Both the position numbers and the translations under genes were made by a program. From Allobosea sp. ASV33 (lineage in GTDB: Bacteria; Pseudomonadota; Alphaproteobacteria; Rhizobiales; Beijerinckiaceae): a DNA stretch of 63,933 nt. The stretch covers positions 1 through 63,933 of the forward strand of contig NZ_JAELTI010000019.1 in NCBI RefSeq assembly GCF_016428755.1, in the 5' to 3' direction. Below, piece after piece: positions 9,405 through 17,621 of the stretch. Position 1 is the first letter of the stretch; every line of letters starts with the position of its first letter. Under the pieces are notes generated by a model that was not told the DNA's origin, ran no database searches, and was given only the letters and a program-made list of their open reading frames with translations.

Positions 9405-11092
9405 GCCGCCTCCGGCAGCGTTCCGTCCGGCAGTTCAGGCGCCGGCGGTTCGGCCTCGGCTTGGGCGATGTCGTCAGGCGTGAGGCTGGACCAAAGGCCG
9501 GTCTCCGCGCCGATCTTGGCGAGTTCGCGCATGGCGATACCGTCATCGACCAAGCCGGCCTCTGCGGCGCCAGCAACCGCGGCTGTGAGCGTCGACGCGA
9601 TCGAGGCCTTGTCGAGATCGGAGAGAACGGCGACGGGCGCCGCCCCGGCGTCGAGCGAGGTGTATGGCGTCGTCTTGTCGGTGGCGACACGCTTCCGCTC
9701 TTCCTCGGGGGAGATGACGTTCGCGTTGATGAGCACGGCGCCGGTCTCAGCCTCGATCTTGTTGACCTCTGCCTGCTCCTTCTCGTTGAGCGAATAGAGC
9801 GGGTTGAATTTGATCGTGATCGCTGGGTCGACTTCGCCGAAGAGCGAGAGCTGCACGAAGCCGAGGAGGCGATGCAGATTGTCCCGGAAGAGGACGCCCT
9901 GATAGGCGGCGATCCAGTCATAGAAGACGCGGATTTCGCCATCGGACGATGCATTGAGGCCAGATGGCGTGATGCCCAACAGCTTCACCAACGGGATCGA
10001 GCTCACCGACGACAACTGTTCCTGGCTCTGCGCCTGCAGCTTGTCGAGCGTGCCGAGCGGAACCGAGATGTTGAAGAAATCCTCGGTATCTTTGTCGATC
10101 GCCAGCGTGCCGCGGTTATCCCGCATCGTGGTGAAGAGCTTCAGCCGTGCCAGCAGCTCGGCGCCGTCGTCAATCTGCGATCGCTCGGTCAGATCAGTCT
10201 TCAAGCCCGTGAACGAGAACGAACTGATCAGGTCCGAAACCGCTTCCCGCGTCTTGATCCAGTTGTCGACATAGGGCTGCGCCATCTGGCTCATGCTGAG
10301 CCCGCTGAACAGGTAGGTCGGCTTCAGCAGGTCGGGGACCGGGCGACCGATGAAGGTCAGCAGGCGTGATGTGTGCACCTCCTTGCCCATGACGTACCAG
10401 CCAACGGGCCGGAACCAATCACCCTTGAGCGGATCGGTCGAATTGTAGGTGGTCGCTGCCACCCACATCGGCTCTATGTAGCGGAGGCGGCGAAGCGACT
10501 TCTGCCCCACCTTCCCTTGGCTCATCGAGTTCCAGCCGTCACCGACCGGCGATTTCAGTTCCTCGCGATCATCGGTTTCGCCGAGATCGAGGAAGATGTG
10601 GCCCCGACCGAAGTAGCCATCGCCCTCTGCCGCCTTGCGGAACATGTCCTGCACATGCAGGCGGCCGAACTCCGCCTCGATGGCTTTGATCTTCTCCGCT
10701 TTCTGCTTGGCCTCGTCATCGCCGCCGGCGGATTCGAACGTGATCCAAGCCCGCGTCATCTCCGACGCGATGGTCTCCGTGATCTTCCGATACTCCGGCC
10801 GCTGCGCGAGCTGCGACAAAAACGGGAAGCCGGGGAAGACGACACCCTCTTGCAGGCAACCATTTGCCCAACCGAGCGCGGCCGAAACGTTGTCGTCCAT
10901 CGCCAGCTTCGTGCCGAACGGCAGAACGCCGGGCGGATGGTCGGAGACGATGAAGGCCTCATGCTTCTTCACGTCATTAGCGCCAGCCCAGCCGATCACC
11001 CCATGGCCGATCTTGCGACCACGCTTCTCGGGCACCGGCGCTGGGGCATCGTTCACCCCGAGCCAGCGTCTGATCCGTTCGCGAAGCGCCAT
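9401..11092 (-). CDS. Portal protein, DUF1073 / gp6-like
   Basis: 563 residues. The sequence resembles DUF1073 proteins annotated as phage portal (anti-CBASS Acb1-like N-terminal family in newer naming). Typical pieces are DDNVSAALGWANG, YRKITETIASEMTRAW, LRRLRYIEPMWV, LFSGLSMSQMAQPYV, LVKLLGITPSGLNASSDGE and FNPLYSLNEKEQAEV. The portal is the dodecameric ring through which DNA is packaged. Position after terminase and before the gp7-like protein agrees. Start ATG at 11092, 4 bp after the terminase stop. Confidence 0.8.
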   Translation of the reverse strand: MALRERIRRWLGVNDAPAPVPEKRGRKIGHGVIGWAGANDVKKHEAFIVSDHPPGVLPFGTKLAMDDNVSAALGWANGCLQEGVVFPGFPFLSQLAQRPEYRKITETIASEMTRAWITFESAGGDDEAKQKAEKIKAIEAEFGRLHVQDMFRKAAEGDGYFGRGHIFLDLGETDDREELKSPVGDGWNSMSQGKVGQKSLRRLRYIEPMWVAATTYNSTDPLKGDWFRPVGWYVMGKEVHTSRLLTFIGRPVPDLLKPTYLFSGLSMSQMAQPYVDNWIKTREAVSDLISSFSFTGLKTDLTERSQIDDGAELLARLKLFTTMRDNRGTLAIDKDTEDFFNISVPLGTLDKLQAQSQEQLSSVSSIPLVKLLGITPSGLNASSDGEIRVFYDWIAAYQGVLFRDNLHRLLGFVQLSLFGEVDPAITIKFNPLYSLNEKEQAEVNKIEAETGAVLINANVISPEEERKRVATDKTTPYTSLDAGAAPVAVLSDLDKASIASTLTAAVAGAAEAGLVDDGIAMRELAKIGAETGLWSSLTPDDIAQAEAEPPAPELPDGTLPEAA

Positions 11093-11096
11093 GCAA

Positions 11097-12632
11097 TCAA
11101 CCCTGAGCCATCTTCGCGATGAGAGATTCTGTGACCATCATCCGGCCCTTCGTCCCGGTCAGTCGGGCGAACGCGCCGGAACTGGCGTCGACCTGATCTT
11201 TGAAGGAGCCACCTGGGAAGAGGCAGAGTTCGTCGAGGTAGGCTTCGTTCCATTCGCCTTCGAGAATGAAGACGTTTCCAGCTTCGCACTGGGCAGCAAA
11301 TGGCTCGGCTCGAGTGATCTTGTCGCCCGTCTCCGGCTCGGCATGAGCGCGGAAGCCAGCGAGCATTGCAACCATATCGCGGGCCTGAACTTTGCCGGCC
11401 TGCCCCGGATCCTGAGGCAGGCTGATCTCGACACGGCGGCCGTCGGTCGTGGCAGTCAGCTTGATCAGCTTTCGAACCTCGGGGCCTTCAATCTGGCCGG
11501 TGATAGAATGCCCGACGATGAAGGAACCGTCTGGCGCCTTCCCGATCTTCACGCCGGCCGTGCGAGCGCTGTTCGATTTCGCGGTTGCGGCCAAATCCCA
11601 ATGCCGAACCCAGCGCGTGGCCTGCGGCGCCGCGCGGATGAGCTTGCCGTCGAACCACGCACGCTTGAACATCCCGCCCTCGCGAGGCGTCGGGCGCTGC
11701 TGGTACTGGCCGGCATAGGCGTACGAGCCCATGCCCGATTTCAGGGCTTCGACCGTCTCGCGAGGGAAGCGCACCGGGTCGAGCAGATCGCCATCGACCT
11801 CGCGAGGGTCTTCAAATCCGATCTCTGTTCGGCACCGTCGATCGGCGTCGAACTCCATCGGCAGGCACAGATGCACGAACCCCATGCCGAGCTTCAGGAT
11901 CGTGCCTGAGACGTCCTCCGCGTGCAGCCGCTGCATCACGACGACGATCGCGGACTTTTCCTGATCGTTGAGGCGGTTCAGCGCGCCCTCTCGGAAGCGC
12001 CTCGTGGTTGTCTGCCGTTCCGCCGGGCTCTCTGCGGTCTCGGTCGAATGCGGGTCGTCGATGATCAGCCGGTCGCCACGCTGCGAGGTCAGCGAGCCGA
12101 AGGCGACGCCCTCGCGGGATCCTGTCGAGCTATTCGCGAACGAGGTCTCACCCGTTCGGGTCAGCACCACCTCGGGGTAGAGAGCCCGATACCAATCGGA
12201 GAGGATCAGGTCGCGGCACTTGCGGGTGTCGCGCTTGACAGGCCCATCGTTGAACGAAGTCGTCAGGTACCGAAGCGAGCGATGCCCCTGCGCCCATTCC
12301 CAGGCAGGCCACATCACGCTGACGATCAGCGATTTCGACGAGCCCGGAGGCACGTTGATCAGGAGTCGATTGATCCTCCCAGCAGATACCGCCTCTAGAT
12401 GCGCGCAGATTGCATCGAGGTGCCAGTTCCATACGAGAGCCGCGTTCGGCTCCAAGATGCGCCAGGCCTCGCGGATGAACCCGGCAAGCGTGGTGCACCG
12501 CGCCCGGATGGCCTCGACGTCACGCGCCAGCCGTGTGCGCTCGCGCTCCTGTTCGCGTCTACGCCTCTCCGCCCTGATCTCCGCTAGCGTCGGCAAGCGG
12601 ACCGAGGATGGCTTCAAGGCGATTGAGCGCAT
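11097..12632 (-). CDS. Terminase large subunit
   Basis: 511 residues. The N-terminal ATPase has a Walker A-like motif INVPPGSSKS at about 92-101 and Walker B RLIIDDP near 190. The C-terminal RNase H-like nuclease begins at WVRHWDLAAT. It packages phage DNA into the prohead together with the small subunit. The ATG at 12632 gives a 74-bp overlap with the small subunit gene, large for this operon; a TTG at 12596 is a possible shorter start. Confidence 0.9.
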   Translation of the reverse strand: MRSIALKPSSVRLPTLAEIRAERRRREQERERTRLARDVEAIRARCTTLAGFIREAWRILEPNAALVWNWHLDAICAHLEAVSAGRINRLLINVPPGSSKSLIVSVMWPAWEWAQGHRSLRYLTTSFNDGPVKRDTRKCRDLILSDWYRALYPEVVLTRTGETSFANSSTGSREGVAFGSLTSQRGDRLIIDDPHSTETAESPAERQTTTRRFREGALNRLNDQEKSAIVVVMQRLHAEDVSGTILKLGMGFVHLCLPMEFDADRRCRTEIGFEDPREVDGDLLDPVRFPRETVEALKSGMGSYAYAGQYQQRPTPREGGMFKRAWFDGKLIRAAPQATRWVRHWDLAATAKSNSARTAGVKIGKAPDGSFIVGHSITGQIEGPEVRKLIKLTATTDGRRVEISLPQDPGQAGKVQARDMVAMLAGFRAHAEPETGDKITRAEPFAAQCEAGNVFILEGEWNEAYLDELCLFPGGSFKDQVDASSGAFARLTGTKGRMMVTESLIAKMAQG

Positions 12633-13002
12633 CGTCGTCCAATTTCGACAGGTCGTAGGTGCCGATGGTGCCGGAGTGCTTGTGCTTTTCGACGATGAGG
12701 CCGAACAGTTTGGCCTTACCCATCGAAGCCGCGACGGCGGCGCTGGAATGCTTCTCCGCGATCGCCAGCTTGCGGGCCTCTTCGAGCTCTTCGGCGATGG
12801 TCTGAACCGTCACCTCGGCTCGTTTGGCCGCCCTGCCCTGCAATTCCGCGATCCTTGTCAGGACCTTGTCATTTCTTGTCAGGCGGGACGCATTCGGCTC
12901 ACTCGGCTTATATCCTGCGAGGACATAGGCTTGATTTGCCGGGGTTCCCTTGGCGAGCTCTTGGGCGAAGCGCTCGTGGCGTTGATTGTCGAGGATCGGC
13001 AC
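12559..13002 (-). CDS. Terminase small subunit
   Basis: 147 residues. It starts with the HTH of small terminases (QRHERFAQELAKGTPANQAYVLAGYKPS, then ASRLTRNDKVLTRIAELQ) and continues with a helical oligomerisation region. It recognises the packaging site and recruits the large subunit, whose gene follows with overlap. The start is a GTG at 13002. Confidence 0.8.
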   Translation of the reverse strand: MPILDNQRHERFAQELAKGTPANQAYVLAGYKPSEPNASRLTRNDKVLTRIAELQGRAAKRAEVTVQTIAEELEEARKLAIAEKHSSAAVAASMGKAKLFGLIVEKHKHSGTIGTYDLSKLDDDALNRLEAILGPLADASGDQGGEA

Positions 13003-13005
13003 GGC

Positions 13006-13248
13006 TCACGGCGAAGTGGTGCACGGTCGCCGGATCATTGGGGCCGCGGCGTCATAACCGCTTCCAACGACGAACGTGAAGTTGTGATTGATCAGCTGCC
13101 GACGACGCAGGCTCTCCGGGAACTCGGGATGCCACACCAGTTCCTCGATCACCCTCGCCTCAGCCTTGGACATCCTGCCTTGCTCGACGAGATCGCCGAC
13201 AAGCTCAAGCGCACGGCCAGCAGGGCTTTCCGTGTCGAGGGTCTTCAT
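13006..13248 (-). CDS. Small phage protein upstream of terminase
   Basis: 80 residues, helical N-terminal half (SPAGRALELVGDLVEQGRMS) with a charged middle (KAEARVIEELVWHPEFP). An AGGA sequence lies 9 nt before the ATG at 13248, and the stop is 3 bp before the terminase small subunit start. No family recognised. It may be a packaging accessory from position only. Confidence 0.5.
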   Translation of the reverse strand: MKTLDTESPAGRALELVGDLVEQGRMSKAEARVIEELVWHPEFPESLRRRQLINHNFTFVVGSGYDAAAPMIRRPCTTSP

Positions 13249-13285
13249 GGCAAAATCCTGCTAAGGCGAATTTGGGTTGCGTCCG

Positions 13286-13492
13286 ATGACCGAGACAAGA
13301 ACCGACGTTGCCATTGAAGCCGCCGCGAAGGCGTTCCACGAGACTTGCCGCGAGAAGCGGCAATACACCTGGGAGCAATCCAGCGAGGAGTGGAAGCGAG
13401 ATCTCCGAGCGTTTGTCAGGCCGATGGTCGAAGCAGCCCTTGTTGCGTCGGATGCAGTCGTTGCCGCGGCTCTGCCTAGGCCGAAGGAGTGA
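13286..13492 (+). CDS. Small hypothetical protein at edge of cargo island
   Basis: 68 residues, MTETRTDVAIEAAAKAFHET, helical and charged, with Trp residues in a YTWEQ...EEWKRDL segment and an Ala-rich C-terminus. It is the first plus-strand gene of the island and is divergent from the terminase cluster. A hairpin lies over its stop. No family recognised. Confidence 0.45.
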   Translation: MTETRTDVAIEAAAKAFHETCREKRQYTWEQSSEEWKRDLRAFVRPMVEAALVASDAVVAAALPRPKE

Positions 13493-13538
13493 GGGTGCGG
13501 TAGGCAAGCCACATGCCCGGGCATTCCGCCCCCTCACT
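13488..13538. terminator. Long hairpin between the small ORF and the PagL-like gene
   Basis: Arms at 13,488-13,500 and 13,526-13,538 pair over 13 bp with a single mismatch, enclosing a 25-nt loop that itself contains GCCCGGGC. There is no T-tract on the plus side, so this may be a processing site or terminator rather than a classic intrinsic terminator. It isolates the lipid A deacylase gene from upstream reading. Confidence 0.45.
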
Positions 13539-13608
13539 TATGGTTAACGATTTCCAAACGAACACCCTCCGATAACCTTACGCGGCGGATTCGCTGGGAA
13601 CGTTTCCT

Positions 13609-14199
13609 ATGAGCCGTGTGCTGACCTGTCTCGCTTTGTGCCTATGCTTTTCGGCTGGCATCGCTTTGGAAGCGAGTGCCGCTGATCTCACCAATCCGCT
13701 AGCCTACGCTCCGCCATTGGTGGCGCGTTCTCTGATTTCCGAGTTCCGGGGCGGCGTGTACGCCCACGCTATCGGGACTAGGGAAGATGGCTCGGTCGAT
13801 ATCAACGGCGAAGTTCTGTTTTCCAAGCCGCTAATGCCGGCCGACCCGCTGCTGGCTTTCCTTGTGCCGCGGCTGCATCTCGGCACCACAATCAACACGG
13901 CGGGGGATACCAGCCAGTTCTACGCCGGCTTCACCTGGACCTATGACATCACGTCGAAGGTGTTCATCGAGGGCAGCGTCGGTGCCGGCTTCCACAACGG
14001 TGAAACCGGGCGCTTCCGCGTGCCAGATCGATTGAGCCTGGGCTGCTCGCCCTTGATCCGAGGGACCGGCTCGATCGGCTACCGCCTTAACGAGAACTGG
14101 TCGATCATGGCGACCGTGGAGCACATCTCGAACGCCAATCTCTGCCATGCCAACCAAGGTCTGACGAACTACGGTGTGCGGGTCGGTTACACCTTTTGA
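13609..14199 (+). CDS. PagL-like lipid A deacylase (acyloxyacyl hydrolase family)
   Basis: 196 residues with a signal peptide (about 1-24, ending ALEASA). The mature part looks like an outer membrane beta-barrel (HLGTTINTAGD, FYAGFTWTYDI, FIEGSVGAGFHNGE, GSIGYRLNENWSIMATVEH). The C-terminal block has His172 and Ser174 in HISNANL, the catalytic His and Ser positions of PagL, followed by NQGLTNYGVRVGYTF. PagL removes the 3-O acyl chain of lipid A. As prophage cargo it could alter the cell surface of the lysogen. The ATG at 13609 has its own leader of about 70 bp after the hairpin. Confidence 0.75.
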   Translation: MSRVLTCLALCLCFSAGIALEASAADLTNPLAYAPPLVARSLISEFRGGVYAHAIGTREDGSVDINGEVLFSKPLMPADPLLAFLVPRLHLGTTINTAGDTSQFYAGFTWTYDITSKVFIEGSVGAGFHNGETGRFRVPDRLSLGCSPLIRGTGSIGYRLNENWSIMATVEHISNANLCHANQGLTNYGVRVGYTF

Positions 14200-14862
14200 G
14201 CGATCAAGGGCATCGCGCGGACTAGACCACTCGCTTCCCACCCCGGCTTGATTGGCGCTTAGCGGTGAACGTCAGCGGTTTCTCGCTTCCCGCACTCACG
14301 CTTCTCTCACGGGCCTCAGCCTTGTCCGTCTGCCGCGCGAACTCTGAATTGCTATGGCCTGACGGGGCGCAGCATCCCGACTTTACCGCGCCCGCGCTTC
14401 GCTAACGGGAGGCACCCTCGTTTGCCCGTTCGGGCGAATTGTCGCGCTTGAAGCCCCGCTGTTGCGGAGGCCCGCGCGCCGGCGTCGCAGTGTTCGCTAC
14501 TCGCGCGGTGAGACCGGGAGGCCCGCGAGGCTAGACTGGCCTTGCACCAGCCGGAGATGATCGACGAGGCCGGGCTTGATACCGGCTGGCCGTTTGCAAA
14601 GACACCCGTGCACGGGCTGGCGTTAGTCGTCACGCGCTTCCTTCAGCGCCGCTCGTCGAACTCAGAAATTGCACCGTCGCAAGGGCCGTTCGCATTGAGC
14701 GGGGCCGGGAGGTGCCGTGACCGACACGTTTCGCGACGATGGCCAATGCATGCCTGCAAAATGACAATTCGACAACCATCCAATTTACGCCTAAAATCTT
14801 GCATTGGAACAAGATTATGGGGATGTACCACGGGCTAGATTTTCAGGCCGTCGGATTGATTT
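14200..14862. other. 663 bp without a convincing gene
   Basis: Both strands were read. Several open frames exist, but none has a good start, ribosome site or recognisable protein. Around 14,220-14,390 the minus strand has a frame that reads plausibly (ends AKRQSSRGGKRVV) but opens after a stop with no start codon, so it could be a gene remnant. The stretch is GC-rich up to about 14,740 and becomes AT-richer toward the Cas2/SinR-like gene. Confidence 0.4.
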
Positions 14863-15204
14863 TTACCCTCGGCGGGGAGGTAGGCCAAAACCAGTTCCGA
14901 GCGCTGACAGGGAAGCGCTGCCTCTCTTGTTTCTAAGCCATTCCCAGATCCACGGCGCCGCGTAGCCATTGAAGTCGTTCGGATCACAGGCGATTACCAA
15001 AAGACTATCTTCGTCATGAGGGATGACGCGCCTGATGGCGGAGGAGACCTGCTCCGCCGAATTCTGCGTCCAAACTAGCCACGTCCACCCGTTGAATCGG
15101 ATCCAATCACCGGTCGTGCCGATGGCAGCATCCATTTTCCCAACATTCTCTGCGTTTGCTGGCGTTCCGATCCATCGGACCGACACGGCATAGAGCTTAG
15201 CCAT
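14863..15204 (-). CDS. Cas2/SinR-like small protein (low certainty)
   Basis: 113 residues, MAKLYAVSVRWIGTPANAEN. The order of elements resembles SinR/Cas2-type ferredoxin-like proteins: an N-terminal strand, a helix, then IRFNGWTWLVWT, SAEQVSSAIRRVI and DSLLVIACD strands and helices, ending with a Trp-rich WIWEWLRNKR. The catalytic acidic residue of Cas2 is not obvious. It overlaps the membrane protein gene by 8 bp, so the two form a unit read opposite to the PagL-like and GrlR-like genes. Function unknown. Confidence 0.45.
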   Translation of the reverse strand: MAKLYAVSVRWIGTPANAENVGKMDAAIGTTGDWIRFNGWTWLVWTQNSAEQVSSAIRRVIPHDEDSLLVIACDPNDFNGYAAPWIWEWLRNKRGSASLSALGTGFGLPPRRG

Positions 15205-15562
15205 CGGTCAGCGGTCCTTCGGGTGGCGGCAAGGAGTTGGGGCCGGCCGTCATGATACGAGGATCAGAAGCAGACATTTCAATCTGTCGAAGCTTGATAA
15301 AGTCCGCTCCCTCGAGGACCGCCAGCCCAGGGTACTTAATTGCGTAAAACGCCATCCCGCCGCAAAACACGAGGAACACAACTATTGCTGCGACCACAAC
15401 AAAAAGCAGTGCAGAAACGTGGCCTGAAAGGCCATAGGCCGCTACCGCCAATACGCCATACAAGGCGATTAGCGCGGCGGTGAGCTTTCCAGACAAGCCC
15501 GAGCCGAGCTTGATTCTGTCGTATGCTCCCTGAATGATCTTTTGCGGGTCAAACTTCGGCAC
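15197..15562 (-). CDS. Two-TM membrane protein paired with the Cas2/SinR-like gene
   Basis: 121 residues if started at the GTG at 15562, which has a GGGGGA ribosome site nearby. Two hydrophobic helices are clear, about LTAALIALYGVLAVAAYGL and ALLFVVVAAIVVFLVFCGG, followed by a cytoplasmic C-terminal segment of about 45 residues rich in Pro/Ser at its end. The coding sequence is AT-richer than the phage structural genes. No family recognised. Confidence 0.55.
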   Translation of the reverse strand: MPKFDPQKIIQGAYDRIKLGSGLSGKLTAALIALYGVLAVAAYGLSGHVSALLFVVVAAIVVFLVFCGGMAFYAIKYPGLAVLEGADFIKLRQIEMSASDPRIMTAGPNSLPPPEGPLTDG

Positions 15563-15753
15563 GATTCCCCCCGGGCCGCAGAGCGTGGCACTTGTCCCGC
15601 TCGCTCTCAAGAGGTGTTTGCCTCAACGCGCCGCCGCGGAAATCATACCTCGGCGCCCGTGGATTTCGTGGACAACTGACCGCGTTGATTGCGCTACGTC
15701 ACCGACTCAGGGTCGAATTACTCCAGCACCACAACTCCGAGAGGGAAATTGCC

Positions 15754-16086
15754 GTGGCTATTGAACCGGGAACTTACAAGGCTGACTTCGCGACGGCGCT
15801 CGGCATTGGATCGGGTATCGTTGTCCTGGCCGCTGGCAAGGCACGCGGCGGTGACTCGGCTATGCTTTATGTCGGCTCTTACAAGGAAGACGGCGACGCC
15901 GTTTCCGCCGATCTTCGCGTTTCGCGGCACACAGTGACGCCAACTGTTACGAGCGTGTTCGGCTTAGATAACGTTACTGCCAAGTTCACCGGCGTGTCAT
16001 CGGGCGGCACAATTTCTCTGCAGGGCGAGAGCCCTCAAGCGCCGGGTATGCCAATGCGGGTCACACTGTACCGCGTTGCAGATTGA
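15754..16086 (+). CDS. GrlR-like protein
   Basis: 110 residues if started at the GTG at 15754 after GAGGGA. The pattern IEPGTYKADFATALGIGSGIVVL, GGDSAMLYVGSY, GDAVSADLRVSRH, SVFGLDNVTAKFTG, GTISLQGES and a final LYRV corresponds to the small beta-barrel GrlR family (type III secretion negative regulators and relatives). Such proteins in rhizobia are mostly of unknown role. It is divergent from the two-gene membrane/Cas2-like unit and might bind a partner or ligand. Confidence 0.6.
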   Translation: MAIEPGTYKADFATALGIGSGIVVLAAGKARGGDSAMLYVGSYKEDGDAVSADLRVSRHTVTPTVTSVFGLDNVTAKFTGVSSGGTISLQGESPQAPGMPMRVTLYRVAD

Positions 16087-16149
16087 GGAGCTCACCTCAC
16101 GGCGTGCCCTGAAGATGAAGCCGCAGTGGCATCCTGCCACTGCGGTGCA

Positions 16150-16574
16150 TCAATCAAACAGGTCGCCGACGGCTGATTGCTGTCTCGCACGCTCCCGAAT
16201 ACCATCACTTCGAGCCTTCGCGTCATAGCGGTTATGGCAACGCTGGCATAAGGCTCTCAGGTTTTCGTCCGCGCAGTTCTCCGGTTGGTGGTCGAGATGG
16301 GCGACGGTGAGGATGATGCGGACAATACGGAGACGTTCAACGCTTTCGCCAACTCCACACCACGCATGTCACCTGGCTGAGGCCATTCCAAACGAAGGCC
16401 GTTGTCTCCAGTCGGCTGAGCTTTCAGCCAGCGGCCACCAGGCAACCGTCCGCCGAGCGTGTAGTTCTCGACGCCGCACTCCTCGCAGCGCTGACCCGCG
16501 CGCTCGCGAATCTTTGCCGAGATCGCTGGCCATTCCTTCGGATAGCGGGCCTTGTTCTCGGAGCGAATGGGCAT
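16150..16574 (-). pseudogene. Phage HNH endonuclease, broken by a single-base frameshift
   Basis: The frame from ATG 16574 gives MPIRSENKARYPKEWPAI, a zinc-binding RCEECG (Cys30, Cys33) and the basic GRLPGGRWLKAQ segment, then drifts into nonsense after LEWPQPGD near 16,370. The adjacent frame from there reads AWCG, LRIVRIILTVAHLDHQPEN and LRALCQRCHNRYDA, the second half of an HNH nuclease, to a stop at 16150. One missing base near 16,368-16,370 explains it. HNH nucleases next to terminase help packaging, so loss could impair the prophage. A sequencing error is the alternative. Confidence 0.75.
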
Positions 16575-16576
16575 GT

Positions 16577-16783
16577 CTACAACCGCACGGCCCGAGCTCG
16601 GCGTAGATCCCCCAATCGGAGCGCGTAGTGCGTCGTCCGGCCGAAAGTCACGACCACCTTTGTGTCGTCGCTGAAGTCGTCGCTGCCTTCGCCTGCAATA
16701 TCCCCGAACGGTTCAAGAGCGGCTTCCAAAGTAGCTATCCGCTCGTCTTTCAACGCTAGGTTCGCGAACTCTTCCTCGGTCAT
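16577..16783 (-). CDS. Small helical phage protein
   Basis: 68 residues, MTEEEFANLALKDERIATLEAALEPFGDIA, an amphipathic coiled-coil-like N-terminus followed by an acidic segment and a C-terminal basic stretch. The ATG at 16783 is preceded by AGGAG. Proteins of this look are frequent in rhizobial phages; role unknown. Confidence 0.6.
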   Translation of the reverse strand: MTEEEFANLALKDERIATLEAALEPFGDIAGEGSDDFSDDTKVVVTFGRTTHYALRLGDLRRARAVRL

Positions 16784-16793
16784 TATCGATCTC

Positions 16794-17621
16794 CTACCTC
16801 ACTGCGATCCCGGCCCGCCGTAGCCCGGTGGCCACAGTCGCCGCCGCGATCTTGCGCTGCCGATCCAAATTGGTGCGCGACAGGCAGCGGCCGGGCATGG
16901 CCTCATGCGGCTTGACTTGCAGCGGCAGGCAGCCGGCCTCGCGGCATCGCGCCATGAATACTGCTCGCGCCTGAACCCGTATTTCCGCGTGCTTCGAGAG
17001 ATTGGCCTTCGCCATCTCGGCATTCGCCAGACCCGCCACCTCGCGCGCGATCGCCGCGCGCCGCTCATGTGCCTCGATCACCGCCGGTTCGCGGGTGTCC
17101 TTGACGGCGCCCTTGTCGTCCCGGTGTGGCGGTGCGTTGTGCCGACGCATCATCTCATCGGCTAGAGCCATAGCCCGCTTCTTCCGGTGGTGGAGCATGG
17201 CGGCCATGTCGCGTCCTAGCGCGGTGGCGTAGGCCCATAGCATCATGGCATCGGATGGGAGTGGGCGGCCGTCGAGATAAGCCATCGGCCATTTCAGCGC
17301 TTCGTTCATGCGTGAGAGCTCATCGGCCGTCGGTCGCGCGGCGCGCTCCTGCTGCTTCTCCTTCTCCGCCAGGGCTCGGGCCTGAGCGTCGACGAGGTCG
17401 GAGAACTCGTGGATCATTGCCGGCCAGCCGTTTGCATGCTGGCGCGGCCCGACGCGGGTTCCAGACCGGGCGAGGATATCGAAGGCTTCGACCATGCGGT
17501 TCTGGACATGCTCAGGCGTCCATTCCGTCGGGATATCTTCCTCCCCGATCGCTGCGATGCGGCTGCTGAGGTCACCTGCAGGACCGAGATATCCGGGAAC
17601 GGCGATAGCGAGATCGTTCAT
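16794..17621 (-). CDS. Hypothetical phage protein
   Basis: 275 residues, mostly helical. It contains a Glu/Gln/Arg-rich coiled-coil-like part (LAEKEKQQERAARPTADELSR) and a C-terminal LSRTNLDRQRKIAAATVATGL segment that could contact nucleic acid. It overlaps the HTH gene by four bases (ATGA at 17618-17621). No family recognised; it sits between replication and packaging genes. Confidence 0.5.
   Translation of the reverse strand: MNDLAIAVPGYLGPAGDLSSRIAAIGEEDIPTEWTPEHVQNRMVEAFDILARSGTRVGPRQHANGWPAMIHEFSDLVDAQARALAEKEKQQERAARPTADELSRMNEALKWPMAYLDGRPLPSDAMMLWAYATALGRDMAAMLHHRKKRAMALADEMMRRHNAPPHRDDKGAVKDTREPAVIEAHERRAAIAREVAGLANAEMAKANLSKHAEIRVQARAVFMARCREAGCLPLQVKPHEAMPGRCLSRTNLDRQRKIAAATVATGLRRAGIAVR

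Noticed and set aside
9401..11092. Anti-CBASS function for the DUF1073 protein
   Set aside because: Newer family names mention Acb1, but the position next to terminase and the gp7-like gene and the full length indicate portal.
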